A DNA stretch of 64,000 nucleotides from Candidatus Thiothrix putei (GCA_029972225.1 CP124756.1:3826001-3890000), one strand, 5' to 3'; shown: positions 14,789 to 25,979, counted from the first letter of the stretch. Made by a program: numbers and translations. The notes: generated from the sequence alone by a model not told the origin.

Positions 14789-17220
14789 TGGACATCCGTA
14801 AAGTTGCCGTAATCGGCGCAGGCGTGATGGGCGCAGGCATTGCCGCCCACATCGCCAACGCCGGAACCCCCGTGATGCTGCTCGACATCGTGCCGGAAGG
14901 TGCGACCGACCGCAGCCAAATTGCCAAAACCGCCCTCGACAAGCTACTCAAGGCCGACCCGGCACCGTTCATGCACAAGAAGAACGCCCACCTCGTCACC
15001 CCCGGTAATATCGAAGACGATCTGCCGCAACTCGCCGAATGCGACTGGATCATCGAAGCCATCGTCGAACGCCTCGCCATCAAGCAAGACCTGTACCGCA
15101 AGCTGGCAACGGTGCGCAAAGCGGACGCGATCATTTCCTCCAACACCTCTTCGATCCCGCTACACGAACTGGTGGCAGGCTTGCCGGAAGACTTCGCCGC
15201 GCACTTCATGATCACCCATTTCTTCAACCCGCCGCGCTACATGCGCCTGCTGGAAATCGTCACCAGCCCGCAAACCGATCAGGACGCTGCCCGCAAAATC
15301 CGTGAATACGCCGACCTGAAGCTGGGCAAGGGTGTGGTCGATTGCAAGGATACCCCCGGATTCATCGCCAACCGTATCGGTATTTTCTGGATACAGACCG
15401 CGATTCAGGAAGCCATCGACATGGGGCTGACGGTGGAAGAAGCCGATGCCGTCGTTGGCAGGCCGATGGGTATTCCCAAAACCGGCGTGTTCGGCCTTTC
15501 CGATCTGGTGGGCATCGACCTGATGCCGCACCTGATGCGCAGCATGAACCGCAGCCTGCCAGCGGGTGACGCCTTGCTGGAAAAGGCCACGATTCCGCCA
15601 CTGATCCAGAAAATGATCGACGAAGGCTATACCGGGCGCAAAGGCAAGGGTGGTTTCTACCGCTTCAATACCGCAGGTGGTGGCAAGGTGAAAGCATCCA
15701 TCGACCTGCAAACGGGCGAATACAGCCCCACCCAACCCGCCAAACTGGCAAGTGTGAAGGCGGCGAAAGAGGGTGGTTTACAGGCTTTGGTTTCGCACTC
15801 CGACAAGGGTGGTCAATATGCCTGGCGGGTGCTGTCGCAAACCTTGCGCTATGCCGCCGCGCTGGTGCCGGAAATTGCCGACGATATTTGCGCCGTCAAC
15901 ACCGCGATGAAGTTGGGGTATAACTGGAAATTTGGGCCGTTTGAGCTGATCGACCAATTGGGGGCGGAGGATTTTGCCAAGCGGTTGGCGGCTGACGCCG
16001 TTCCCCCCATCCCCAGCCCTTCCCCCGCAAGGGGGGAAGGGAGCGAAGAGGTTCGTGGAGATAGCGTCTTGTCCCCTCCACCCCTTGCGGGGGGAGGGTT
16101 AGGGAGGGGGGGGATTCCCCCTCTGCTGGAAAAAGCACGTGCCCACGGTTTCTACCGGCACGACGCAGGCGAAACCCTCTACCTCCAACCCGACGGCTCG
16201 TACATCCCATTACAACGCCCCCCCGGCGTCCTGTTGCTCGCCGACCTCAAACGCCACGCCGAACCGCTGCTGGAAAACGACGCTGCCAGCCTGTGGGACA
16301 TCGGCGATGGCGTCGCCTGCCTCGAATTCCACAGCAAAATGAATTCCCTCGACCCGCTGATTCTGGAAATGATTGAGGAAAGCGTCGAGTTCATCCCGCA
16401 AAACCACCAGGCGCTGGTCATTTACAACGAAGGCAGCAATTTCTCCGCTGGTGCCAACCTCGGCTTGTTGATGTTCGCCGCCAAACTCGGCGGCTGGGAT
16501 GAAGTCGACAAAATGGTCAGTGGTGGCCAGCAAGCCTACAAAAAGCTCAAATATGCCCCCTTCCCGGTAGTGGGCGCACCCTTTGGATTGGCGCTGGGCG
16601 GTGGCTGCGAAATCCTGCTGCACTGCGATGCCCTGCAAGCCCACGCTGAAACCTACGTCGGACTGGTCGAAACCGGCGTCGGCCTGATCCCCGGCTGGGG
16701 CGGCTGCAAGGAAATGCTGCATCGCTGGAGCAATAACCCCAGAATGCCGCGTGGCCCATTACCACCCGTGCTGAAATGCTTTGAAATCATCAGCGTCGCC
16801 ACCGTCGCCAAATCCGCATTTGAAGCCAAAGACTACCTGTTCCTGCGCCCCACCGACGGCATCACCATGAACCGTGACCGCCTGCTGGCTGATGCCAAAG
16901 CACGGGCGCTCTCCATGATTGAAGGCTACCAACCGCCCGTTCCGCCCATTTTCCACCTGCCCGGCGCGACCGCGAAAGTGGCAATGGAAATGGCTGTCAA
17001 CGACTTTCTCGCACAGGGCAAAACCACGCCTTACGACGCCGTAATTGCTGAGGCACTGGCAACCGTCCTCAGCGGCGGCGACACCGACATGACCGAAACC
17101 CTGAGCGAAGACGACCTGCTGGCGCTGGAATATGCGCAATTCACCCAACTGGTACGTAAACCGGAAACACTGGCGCGGGTCAGTCACATGCTCGAAACCG
17201 GCAAACCGTTGAGAAATTAA
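14788..17220 (+). CDS. 3-hydroxyacyl-CoA dehydrogenase / enoyl-CoA hydratase fusion (FadN-type order)
   Basis: An 810-residue bifunctional beta-oxidation enzyme. The dehydrogenase comes first: Rossmann motif VAVIGAGVMGAGIAAHIANA, then SSNTSSIPLHEL, HFFNPPRYMRLLEIV, and KDTPGFIANRIG. A crotonase domain follows from about residue 495, with NFSAGANLGL and LALGGGCEILLHCD. This order is the reverse of FadB/FadJ and matches Bacillus FadN and its proteobacterial homologues. The ATG at 14788 shares a base with the thiolase stop; a frame extension to 14740 is unlikely. Residues 406-442 (PPIPSPSPARGEG...LGRGG) are encoded by a palindromic repeat inserted between the two enzyme halves. Confidence 0.9.
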   Translation: MDIRKVAVIGAGVMGAGIAAHIANAGTPVMLLDIVPEGATDRSQIAKTALDKLLKADPAPFMHKKNAHLVTPGNIEDDLPQLAECDWIIEAIVERLAIKQDLYRKLATVRKADAIISSNTSSIPLHELVAGLPEDFAAHFMITHFFNPPRYMRLLEIVTSPQTDQDAARKIREYADLKLGKGVVDCKDTPGFIANRIGIFWIQTAIQEAIDMGLTVEEADAVVGRPMGIPKTGVFGLSDLVGIDLMPHLMRSMNRSLPAGDALLEKATIPPLIQKMIDEGYTGRKGKGGFYRFNTAGGGKVKASIDLQTGEYSPTQPAKLASVKAAKEGGLQALVSHSDKGGQYAWRVLSQTLRYAAALVPEIADDICAVNTAMKLGYNWKFGPFELIDQLGAEDFAKRLAADAVPPIPSPSPARGEGSEEVRGDSVLSPPPLAGGGLGRGGIPPLLEKARAHGFYRHDAGETLYLQPDGSYIPLQRPPGVLLLADLKRHAEPLLENDAASLWDIGDGVACLEFHSKMNSLDPLILEMIEESVEFIPQNHQALVIYNEGSNFSAGANLGLLMFAAKLGGWDEVDKMVSGGQQAYKKLKYAPFPVVGAPFGLALGGGCEILLHCDALQAHAETYVGLVETGVGLIPGWGGCKEMLHRWSNNPRMPRGPLPPVLKCFEIISVATVAKSAFEAKDYLFLRPTDGITMNRDRLLADAKARALSMIEGYQPPVPPIFHLPGATAKVAMEMAVNDFLAQGKTTPYDAVIAEALATVLSGGDTDMTETLSEDDLLALEYAQFTQLVRKPETLARVSHMLETGKPLRN
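16003..16113. repeat. Palindromic repeat element inserted in frame in the fadN-like gene
   Basis: About 111 bp (37 codons) with long C-rich and G-rich arms. The left arm at 16003-16035 is an imperfect complement of the right arm at 16080-16113, and an inner hairpin CCTTCCCCC/GGGGGGAAGG is shared with the element in mutL at 50570. The translated peptide is Pro/Gly-rich and unlike the surrounding enzyme. Confidence 0.8.
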
Positions 17221-17430
17221 CAACGCCCATACTCGTCTCAGCAAAAGTTTATGGAGAAGTAGATAATTAGTTACACAACAACAAAATTTGCCGAAGCAAG
17301 AATTTGACAATGTGCCCATTCACACAAGACCAAGCCAAGAATAAATAAAGATTATTAGTTAATATATCATTAGTTATGCAAATATAATATCATTATACAG
17401 AGGACTTGCTTTTAATGATATGTATTTATT

Positions 17431-18006
17431 ATGAGTATTAATAATTTATTTATGGTTTGTGTGGCGTGTCTGATATTTCCACACTCAACCAACGCTAATA
17501 ATTTCGACATACACGGTCGTGACATCGTATACATAGATGGCTATTGGCGTTTCCAATCTGGTTGGGTTGGGCATTTAGGAGTTGAGTATTCCAATCTGGT
17601 TTATCATATCCTCCCGGAAAACAGTGCCGGTTGTGATGGCACTGTTACCAAATTAGGTCAAAAAAGCTGTTTGCATCTTACGTCCTTGCCCGCTTTTAAG
17701 GAACCTATTCCAAACTTTAAGGGTTACTGGGGAGTCAGGTATGATTATCCCCCCTCACCAATGGGGGTTTTATTGTTTTTAGATTTAGCAAAAAAAGTAG
17801 GAGTTGATTATACCCCGCTACCTGCTGCCTCTGAAGCCCCCAGTATTACCTATAATGCGCGGACGAAAAAATATAGCTACAACCGTGGACGATACCGAAG
17901 TGATACGTTTGCGATGAAGGCATTGGCATCGGGTGGTAAGAACTATGGTTTACTTGATAACGTCCAGCCCAAATACGTTTTTAGGCATTTGCCCTTTGCG
18001 AGGTAA
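17431..18006 (+). CDS. Secreted protein of unknown function, AT-rich
   Basis: A 191-residue product starting MSINNLFMVCVACLIFPHSTNA, a likely signal peptide (cleavage after NA). The mature part is rich in Tyr, Gly and aromatic residues (YIDGYWRFQSGWVGHLGVEYSNLVYHI) with two cysteines at the ends of CDGTVTKLGQKSC. I recognise no family; the early part slightly recalls papain-like amidases but no catalytic set is visible. The ribosome site is weak. Base composition is visibly AT-richer than the flanking fad genes. It is followed 8 bases later by another unknown gene, with which it probably forms an operon. Confidence 0.7.
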   Translation: MSINNLFMVCVACLIFPHSTNANNFDIHGRDIVYIDGYWRFQSGWVGHLGVEYSNLVYHILPENSAGCDGTVTKLGQKSCLHLTSLPAFKEPIPNFKGYWGVRYDYPPSPMGVLLFLDLAKKVGVDYTPLPAASEAPSITYNARTKKYSYNRGRYRSDTFAMKALASGGKNYGLLDNVQPKYVFRHLPFAR

Positions 18007-18014
18007 CAGGCGCT

Positions 18015-19082
18015 ATGATCTTGCAAGATACTTATTTGACTGACCACAAATACCCTTGGATATTATTGGCAACATTAGCGGTATCTATGAGTATTTATTT
18101 TTATCCGCCTGATTCGGGGTTAGTTGAGATTGTCAGAGATAGAGGACTAGAGTTGGCGTCAAAAGTACAGACTTTTCCCATGCCAACAACAGCGTTTCCT
18201 CGCCACTTAGGGAACGTGGCAAGCGCTAAACCAATCAGACCTAACCGTAATCTTAAAAAAGCTCAACAGACGGCTAATACTAGCAATGCGATGGATAACC
18301 GTCCCGTAACAAACATTAACCAAGCATTCCAACAACTGAATCCGACTAATGAGAACCGGAGGGAGGTTTATACAGTTGCAACATTGACGCAATCGACGCT
18401 ACCTGAGCAAAAACTTCTCCTGATTGAACAGTTGCTGGATTCAAAAGAAATGATAGGCAAAACTGGGGAAGTTTATAATTTGTTGTTGAATGAGAATAAC
18501 CCAGTCATTATCAAATCCCTGTCTAGGTTGCTTATGAGTTCTTTTGACGAAAACACGGATGTCGTGGGTGTGTTATCGACATTGGTAACAAATGACAAGA
18601 TTGCGGCGGATGTAATTGATTATATTCCAGAGTTTTTGTCACCGGAGGAAATCCGGGCATTGTATGTGCTGAACAACAACCAGCTTTCTATTGAGCAAAA
18701 GGATATGCTGCTGACATATTACATCAACACCTCGATCCTTAACGCAGAAGACCCTTTTGCTGATGCTTACATGAACCAAGAGTACCAATACCGCAGAGCC
18801 AACTTGGCAGTTTCACCGAGAGAGACTCTAGCATTGGCCTTGGTGACAGGCCGAGATAATCTGGAGTATGTAGCCATGCAGAAAAGTCATTTCTCAACCC
18901 GGCTGATTTTGCGGGAAAAGCCTTTAAATCCAGACCAAGAGACCTTGTTTATGTGGTTTGAGGCTAATCTGATCATTTCGGAGGATGATGCAGATAAGGC
19001 TTTATTTATTGAAGCAATGTCTTATGAATTAACGAATGAAGAAAAGCAGGCAATTAATCTGATGTATCCGATGATATTCTAA
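18015..19082 (+). CDS. Single-pass membrane protein of unknown function, AT-rich
   Basis: A 355-residue product with one N-terminal membrane segment (YPWILLATLAVSMSIYFY, residues 13-30), a Pro/Asn/Lys-rich linker to about 115, and an alpha-helical domain at 120-355 (LTQSTLPEQKLLLIEQLLDS, IIKSLSRLLMSS, FLSPEEIRALYVLNNNQLS) resembling stacked helical hairpins. I recognise no family. Topology suggests a periplasmic helical domain anchored in the inner membrane. The spacing of 8 bases from the secreted-protein gene suggests the two act together. Confidence 0.7.
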   Translation: MILQDTYLTDHKYPWILLATLAVSMSIYFYPPDSGLVEIVRDRGLELASKVQTFPMPTTAFPRHLGNVASAKPIRPNRNLKKAQQTANTSNAMDNRPVTNINQAFQQLNPTNENRREVYTVATLTQSTLPEQKLLLIEQLLDSKEMIGKTGEVYNLLLNENNPVIIKSLSRLLMSSFDENTDVVGVLSTLVTNDKIAADVIDYIPEFLSPEEIRALYVLNNNQLSIEQKDMLLTYYINTSILNAEDPFADAYMNQEYQYRRANLAVSPRETLALALVTGRDNLEYVAMQKSHFSTRLILREKPLNPDQETLFMWFEANLIISEDDADKALFIEAMSYELTNEEKQAINLMYPMIF

Positions 19083-19192
19083 ACATTTAATAGAGCAACC
19101 CTACTCCCTGATTTGTTTCTGGATACCTGAATGGCAGATGCTTTAAGATGAGGTAAAACAATACCCCGTCACAGCGGGTAAAGGAGGAGGAA

Positions 19193-20860
19193 ATGGACAA
19201 GCTATGGCTGCAAAGCTACCCACCACAAGTCCCGGCAGAAATTGATCTGAGCCAGTACCGTTCGCTGGCAGATTTGTTCCACCGTAGTGTTGAAAAATAC
19301 CGCGACCGCCCCGCCTTCAGCAATCTGGATAAGGTGCTGAGCTATGCTGAAGTGGATGAATTAACCCGCCAGTTTGCCGCTTACCTGATCCACGGCGCAG
19401 GCTTGCAACGCGGCGACCGTATCGCCATCATGATGCCCAACCTGCTGCAATACCCGATTGCATTGTTCGCTGCCTTGCGTGCCGGGCTGGTGGTCGTTAA
19501 CACCAACCCGCTCTACACTGACCGTGAACTCGAACACCAGTTGAAGGATTCGGGCGCGAAAGCCATTGTCATCCTTGCCAATTTTGCCCATACGCTGGAA
19601 GACGTGATGGATGAAATCGGTATCAAAACCATCATTACCACCGAAATCGGCGACTTGCTAGGCTTTCCCAAATCCCTGCTGGTCAACACCGTAGTCAGGT
19701 ATGTGAAAAAGATGGTTCCTGCCTACCAGTTACCGGAAGCCATCGGTTTCAATCAGGCATTACGGCTGGGCAGGCAGTACACGCACAGCTACCAAGATGC
19801 CAACCCCGGACATGAGGACATTGCTTTCCTGCAATACACCGGCGGTACTACCGGTGTTGCAAAAGGTGCAGCGCTCAGCCACCGCAACCTGCTGGCAAAC
19901 ATGCTGCAAGCCGATGCATGGACGAAAGGCTGTTTGGAACACGGCAAGGAAATTTTCATCACCGCCCTACCGCTGTACCATGTGTTTGCCCTGACCGCGA
20001 ATGCCCTGTTTGCGATAGAAATGGGCGCAAAAAACGTCCTCATCACCAACCCGCGTGACTTACCCGCTTTCCTCAAGGATCTCGCCAAAGAACCGTTCAC
20101 CTTCATCACTGGCGTCAACACCTTGTACAACGCCATGCTCAATCACGCGGATATTGGCAAGGTGAATTTTTCCCACGTCAAGATTTCGCTAGGTGGCGGT
20201 ATGGCGGTGCAGAAATCAGTCGCCGAACGCTGGAAAGCACGAACCGGCTCGGTGCTACTAGAGGCTTACGGGCTAACGGAAACTTCCCCTGCGGTCTGCA
20301 TCAACCCGGTTACGCTGGAAAGCTATAACGGCATGATCGGTTTACCGATTTCCTCGACGGAGGTATCCATCCGCGATGTCAACGACAATGAGCAAGGGGT
20401 GGGTGAAGCAGGCGAATTGTGGGTGCGGGGGCCACAGGTGATGCAGGGCTACTGGCAACGCCCGGATGAAACCGCCAAAGTAATGCCCGGTGATGGCTGG
20501 CTAAAAACCGGCGATATTGCCGTGATCAATGCTCAGGGTTATGTCAAACTGGTGGATCGCCTCAAGGACATGGTGCTGGTTTCCGGCTTCAACGTATACC
20601 CGAACGAGGTAGAAGAGGTGTTAGCAGCCCACCCGAAAATTCTCGAAGCGGGTGTGATCGGCGTGCCGGATGAGCATTCGGGTGAAGTGGTCAAAGCCTT
20701 CATCGTCAAAAAGGATGACAGCCTGACGCTGGAAGAACTCAAGGCGTATTGCCGCAAGGAACTGTCTGCCTACAAGTGTCCAAAACAAATCGTGTTTGTC
20801 GCGTCGTTGCCAAAAAGTAATGTGGGCAAAATTTTGCGCAAGGAATTACGGCAGTTGTAA
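19193..20860 (+). CDS. fadD: Long-chain acyl-CoA synthetase
   Basis: A 555-residue AMP-forming ligase with a strong ribosome site (AAAGGAGGAGGAA). It has the P-loop-like LQYTGGTTGVAKGAALSHRN, EAYGLTETSPAVCINP, the LKTGDIAVINAQGYVKLVDR hinge, KDMVLVSGFNVYPNEVEEVL and the final PKSNVGKILRKELR with the catalytic lysine. It activates fatty acids for the beta-oxidation genes upstream. Two AT-rich unknown genes separate it from them, so it probably has its own promoter within 19083-19192. Confidence 0.93.
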   Translation: MDKLWLQSYPPQVPAEIDLSQYRSLADLFHRSVEKYRDRPAFSNLDKVLSYAEVDELTRQFAAYLIHGAGLQRGDRIAIMMPNLLQYPIALFAALRAGLVVVNTNPLYTDRELEHQLKDSGAKAIVILANFAHTLEDVMDEIGIKTIITTEIGDLLGFPKSLLVNTVVRYVKKMVPAYQLPEAIGFNQALRLGRQYTHSYQDANPGHEDIAFLQYTGGTTGVAKGAALSHRNLLANMLQADAWTKGCLEHGKEIFITALPLYHVFALTANALFAIEMGAKNVLITNPRDLPAFLKDLAKEPFTFITGVNTLYNAMLNHADIGKVNFSHVKISLGGGMAVQKSVAERWKARTGSVLLEAYGLTETSPAVCINPVTLESYNGMIGLPISSTEVSIRDVNDNEQGVGEAGELWVRGPQVMQGYWQRPDETAKVMPGDGWLKTGDIAVINAQGYVKLVDRLKDMVLVSGFNVYPNEVEEVLAAHPKILEAGVIGVPDEHSGEVVKAFIVKKDDSLTLEELKAYCRKELSAYKCPKQIVFVASLPKSNVGKILRKELRQL

Positions 20861-20912
20861 TAACCATCAAATGCTATACTACCGCCATTACTTGTTACCG
20901 ATGGATTCCCTC

Positions 20913-21482
20913 ATGGCATCACTCAAAGACCAACTGCTCAAGGCTGGCTTGATCGATAAAACCAAAGCCGCCAAGCTCGAACAAGAACAGCGCAAGCAAG
21001 CCCACCAAAAAACCGCCAAGGCACAGAAACAAGCCAAGAAAAGCGGTGAAGTCATGGTGGATGAAGCCAAATTACTCGCCGAAAAAGCGCTACAGGAAAA
21101 AGCCGAACGTTCCAAAGAACTCAACCGTCAACAGCGCGAACAAGCTGAGAAAAAAGCCATTCAAGCACAAATCAAGCAATTGATTACCCTCAACCGCATT
21201 GACCGCAAGCGCGGCGATATTGCCTACCAGTTTGCCGATGGCAGCAAGATCAAAAAGATTTACCTCACAGCAGAACTGCAAGACCAACTGGCCTACGGCA
21301 TTATCGTGCTGGTCAAATTGGGCGACGGCTACGAACTCGTTCCCAAACAGGTTGCCGAGAAAATTGCCCAACGCGATGCCGCCTGCATTCTGGTGCAAAA
21401 CACCGGCAGCACCGAGCCAGCAGCCGTGGAAGAAGACGATCCCTACGCCGATTACAAAATTCCCGACGATTTGATGTGGTAA
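20913..21482 (+). CDS. DUF2058 family protein (YaiL-like)
   Basis: About 189 residues, beginning MASLKDQLLKAGLIDKTKA as in the DUF2058 family. A Lys/Gln/Glu-rich coiled coil fills residues 15-85, and a compact domain follows (LNRIDRKRGDIAYQFADGSK, YGIIVLVKLGDGYELVPKQV), ending DDPYADYKIPDDLMW. The family is described as nucleic-acid-associated, with no firm function. I chose the ATG at 20913 because it matches the family start; an in-frame ATG at 20901 and a longer extension to 20796 overlapping fadD are less likely. Confidence 0.85.
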   Translation: MASLKDQLLKAGLIDKTKAAKLEQEQRKQAHQKTAKAQKQAKKSGEVMVDEAKLLAEKALQEKAERSKELNRQQREQAEKKAIQAQIKQLITLNRIDRKRGDIAYQFADGSKIKKIYLTAELQDQLAYGIIVLVKLGDGYELVPKQVAEKIAQRDAACILVQNTGSTEPAAVEEDDPYADYKIPDDLMW

Positions 21483-21492
21483 ACACCTTTTT

Positions 21493-22694
<1,202 letters not shown>

Positions 22695-22731
22695 CTTCCA
22701 CACATCACCATTCACAGGGCTAACAACTATT

Positions 22732-24339
22732 ATGCAATTCAACCGCTATATTTGGGATTTGTACCGCTCCTCGCCAGAGGGGCAGGCAGCCATCAAACGT
22801 GATGTCACGGAACATTGGAAGGTACTTGATAATACGGGTGACATACGCCAAGAGTTGGAATTTACCGCTGAAGTTTTCGGCTTTGAAAATATTGAGGATG
22901 GAGAATCAGACATTCTCTCAGTCAATCTGAATAACTTACTTCATGAATTCACAGACGATATTCCTATCCATGACAATCAAGAAGCCGACGAACTATTTAT
23001 AGAAATGGTAGATGATGGCTGGGAAATACCTGTCAATGTTGGGGAGGAAAATCAATGGCTCGTTTTAGTAGGCGGTGGACTTGAAGATGATACAGTTTAT
23101 CGACAAGTTTTTACTACTATTACAGGGCTATCAGCGGGCTTACATACCGCTCATCCTGATTACTTCATCCCCTATTTTTTTATCAAACGTTTTGATCACC
23201 TGACCAAAATCTGTCATTTTTTTGGCATTACTCTACCCGATGAACCTACCAAGCAACAAAAGCGTGAACGTGCTCTGTACTATCTTGAAATTAATCGAGT
23301 ATTTCAAGCATTTCGCCATGAACATGGTCTTTCCCCTGAGGAATTGAACGCCTTTTTATATGACTTCGCGCCCAAAAATATCCAGTTAGCAAATACCAAT
23401 TCATTACCCGAAGCGTCCCGTGTTTGGTTTTCCATTGGCAACAGCGTTGACTTTGAATATTTAGATGAAGCCAATGAAAAATCCATCAGTTTTTGGCAAG
23501 GTAACTTAGAAGCGCGTCGTGGTGACATCGTATTAATGTGGTGCGCTTCACCGCGTAGCTATCTCCACTCTATTTGGCGTGTTGTGGATGACGGTTTTAA
23601 CGATCCTTTTTTCTATTACTACAATAGCATCAGAGTCGGGCATCCTCTCAAAATACCCCCCATCACGTTTAAAACATTCGCACAAGACCCGTTGCTCGGT
23701 GCTTCTCCTGCTGTAAAAGCCCATTTTCAAGGGCGTAGCGGTAGCGCACTAAGCCTAGAAGAATACCAAGCCATTTGCGAACTCATTAAACAAACAGGTT
23801 TTGATACAACCCTACTTCCCATCGCCCCCAGCGAACTCACTTTCGGCGATTTGACATTGAACAATGAACGGGATGTCGAAACCCAATTACTTGAACCGCT
23901 ACTGTTAAAATTAGGTTTCACACCAACCGATTGGGTTAGACAACTCCCCGTTAGAATGGGACGCGGACAACGCAACTACCCCGACTACGTACTCGGTTGT
24001 GATCTCAAATCGGGCGAGGAAAGCGCGATTTCGGTACTCGAATGCAAATTCCGCATTAGCTCACCCAAAGAATTGAAAGATGCTTTTCTGCAAGCAAAAT
24101 CCTATGCCCTACGCCTACAAGCTCAATCCCTAACATTAGCGGATGCTCGTGGAATTTGGGTATTTCAGCAACGCAGTGACGGATTTGTATTTGATGCCTT
24201 TACATTCAAGGTATGGAAAGAACTTACCCATCCCGACATACTGCATGAAATTTCTCTCATTTTCGGTAAGAAAGTGATTGATGATGCGGTACAGTCACGC
24301 TTGCGCACTATGAAAGCGCCTAGCAAGCCAAAAGGTTAA
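22732..24339 (+). CDS. EVE-domain protein with PD-(D/E)xK nuclease domain
   Basis: A 535-residue protein in three parts. Residues 1-220 are an acidic helical region of unknown function with FIPYFFIKRFDHLTKICHFF and ELNAFLYDFAPKNI. Residues 227-360 look like an EVE (PUA/YTH-like) domain: RVWFSIGN, LEARRGDIVLMWC, SIWRVVDDGFNDP, IPPITFKTFAQDPLL and SALSLEEYQAICELI. EVE domains read modified bases. Residues 375-505 are an HsdR-N-like nuclease: ERDVETQLLEPLL (Glu379, Glu383), YPDYVLG (Asp418), ECK (Glu437, Lys439) and a QAKSYALRL helix. A modification-dependent nuclease is inferred. An in-frame TTG at 22669 would overlap the previous gene; the ATG at 22732 is preferred. Confidence 0.8.
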   Translation: MQFNRYIWDLYRSSPEGQAAIKRDVTEHWKVLDNTGDIRQELEFTAEVFGFENIEDGESDILSVNLNNLLHEFTDDIPIHDNQEADELFIEMVDDGWEIPVNVGEENQWLVLVGGGLEDDTVYRQVFTTITGLSAGLHTAHPDYFIPYFFIKRFDHLTKICHFFGITLPDEPTKQQKRERALYYLEINRVFQAFRHEHGLSPEELNAFLYDFAPKNIQLANTNSLPEASRVWFSIGNSVDFEYLDEANEKSISFWQGNLEARRGDIVLMWCASPRSYLHSIWRVVDDGFNDPFFYYYNSIRVGHPLKIPPITFKTFAQDPLLGASPAVKAHFQGRSGSALSLEEYQAICELIKQTGFDTTLLPIAPSELTFGDLTLNNERDVETQLLEPLLLKLGFTPTDWVRQLPVRMGRGQRNYPDYVLGCDLKSGEESAISVLECKFRISSPKELKDAFLQAKSYALRLQAQSLTLADARGIWVFQQRSDGFVFDAFTFKVWKELTHPDILHEISLIFGKKVIDDAVQSRLRTMKAPSKPKG

Positions 24340-24348
24340 ACGTCAAGC

Positions 24349-25920
24349 ATGAAACCCTTCACCCGCATCCTCCGCCTGTGGACGATCAACCGTGTCTTCA
24401 TCCGTCACGGTTTGGACGAACTCGTCCTCAATCTCCCTTTCATGCGCCCTGTAGCGTTTATCTATCACATTCTGCCGTGGAATTGGGGCAAGCAAGAAAC
24501 CCGCCCACGCGGCGAACGCATCCGCCGTGCACTGGAAGATTTAGGGCCGATTTTCATCAAATTCGGGCAAATGCTCTCCACCCGCCGCGACTTGCTGCCG
24601 GATGACATCGCCGCCGAATTAACCCGTTTGCAAGACCGTGTGCCACCGTTTTCCAGCATCGAAGCACGGAAAATGATCGAAAAGGCTTACGGCAAATCCG
24701 TCACCGACGTGTTCCAACGCTTTGAAACTGACCCAATGGCATCCGCCTCCATCGCCCAAGTGCACGCCGCGCAATTGTGGGATGGCAAAGAAGTGGTGGT
24801 CAAAGTATTGCGCCCCGGCATTGAAAAAACCATCAGCCAAGATGTGGAACTGATGTACATGATGGCGGGCTTGCTGCAACGTTATTGGAAAGAAGCCCGC
24901 CGTCTGCGCCCCGTGGAAGTGGTTGCTGAATACGAAAAGACCATTTTCGACGAACTCGATTTGATGCGCGAAGCCGCCAACGCCAGCCAAATCCGCCGCA
25001 ATTTCGAGGGCAGCACCACCCTGTATGTGCCTGAAATCTATTGGGATTACACCCACCCCAACGTGATGGTGATGGAACGGATTTACGGCATCCCCGTCGG
25101 CGACATCGACCAACTCAAAGCGCACCATATCAATTTCAAACGGCTGGGCGAATTGGGCGTGGAAGTGTTTTTCACCCAAGTCTTCCGCCACAACTTTTTC
25201 CACGCCGACATGCACCCCGGCAATATTTTCGTCAATGCTTCCAACCCTAACGAACCGCAATACATCGCGGTGGATTTCGGCATTGTTGGCACGCTATCCC
25301 CCGCTGACAAGCGTTACCTCGCGGAAAACTTCTACGCCTTTTTCCAGCGCGATTACAAACGGGTCGCGGAACTGCATGTGGAATCCGGCTGGGTTCCGCC
25401 CACCACACGAGTCGATGAATTTGAATCAGCGATCCGTTCGGTGTGCGAACCGATTTTCAACCTGCCGATTAAAGACATTTCCTTCGGGCAATTTTTGCTG
25501 CGCCTGTTCCAGACGGCACGACGCTTTAATATGGAAGTACAACCGCAATTGGTTTTGCTGCAAAAAACCTTGCTGAATATCGAAGGTTTGGGGCGGCAGC
25601 TTTACCCCGACCTGGATTTGTGGTCAACCGCGAAACCGTTCATTGAGCGTTGGATGGATGAGCAAGTGGGCGTGCGTGCCTTGTTCAACGGCGTGAAGGT
25701 CAACCTGTCTAAGCTCCTCGAAAACTTGCCGTACATGCCCAATATGCTGCACGACATCATGCAGCAAACCACCCAGCAAAAACTCAAAATGCAGTGGGAA
25801 TCGCAGCAACTCGAAGACTTACGTAAAGAAATACGCCGTTCGCAACGCCTTAACCAAACGCTGATCATTACCGGCATCCTTATCTTTATAGCCATACAAG
25901 TCTTCAACGCTTACCACTAA
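24349..25920 (+). CDS. ubiB: UbiB-family ABC1 atypical kinase
   Basis: A 523-residue protein of the ABC1/ADCK/UbiB family, needed for ubiquinone biosynthesis. It has the KxGQ motif [43 protein letters not shown] (Ala-rich nucleotide loop and lysine), [11 protein letters not shown] and VDFGIVG. A C-terminal membrane segment ([16 protein letters not shown]) anchors it. It is not in the usual ubiE-ubiJ-ubiB cluster; its ATG is only 9 bases after the EVE/nuclease gene, so read-through from that gene is likely. Confidence 0.92.
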   Translation: MKPFTRILRLWTINRVFIRHGLDELVLNLPFMRPVAFIYHILPWNWGKQETRPRGERIRRALEDLGPIFIKFGQMLSTRRDLLPDDIAAELTRLQDRVPPFSSIEARKMIEKAYGKSVTDVFQRFETDPMASASIAQVHAAQLWDGKEVVVKVLRPGIEKTISQDVELMYMMAGLLQRYWKEARRLRPVEVVAEYEKTIFDELDLMREAANASQIRRNFEGSTTLYVPEIYWDYTHPNVMVMERIYGIPVGDIDQLKAHHINFKRLGELGVEVFFTQVFRHNFFHADMHPGNIFVNASNPNEPQYIAVDFGIVGTLSPADKRYLAENFYAFFQRDYKRVAELHVESGWVPPTTRVDEFESAIRSVCEPIFNLPIKDISFGQFLLRLFQTARRFNMEVQPQLVLLQKTLLNIEGLGRQLYPDLDLWSTAKPFIERWMDEQVGVRALFNGVKVNLSKLLENLPYMPNMLHDIMQQTTQQKLKMQWESQQLEDLRKEIRRSQRLNQTLIITGILIFIAIQVFNAYH

Positions 25921-25923
25921 CGC

Positions 25924-25951
25924 AAAAAAGCCGCCCCGTTTCCAGAGCGGC
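25924..25951 (-). terminator. Rho-independent terminator of the OmpA/Ig-like gene
   Basis: Read on minus, GCCGCTCTG pairs with CGGGGCGGC (with wobbles) around a GAAA tetraloop, followed by six T. It ends transcription of the minus-strand gene at 25980-28697, which converges with ubiB. Confidence 0.8.
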
Positions 25952-25979
25952 CTGCTCAAAGCGCTGGCGTTACCGACGC

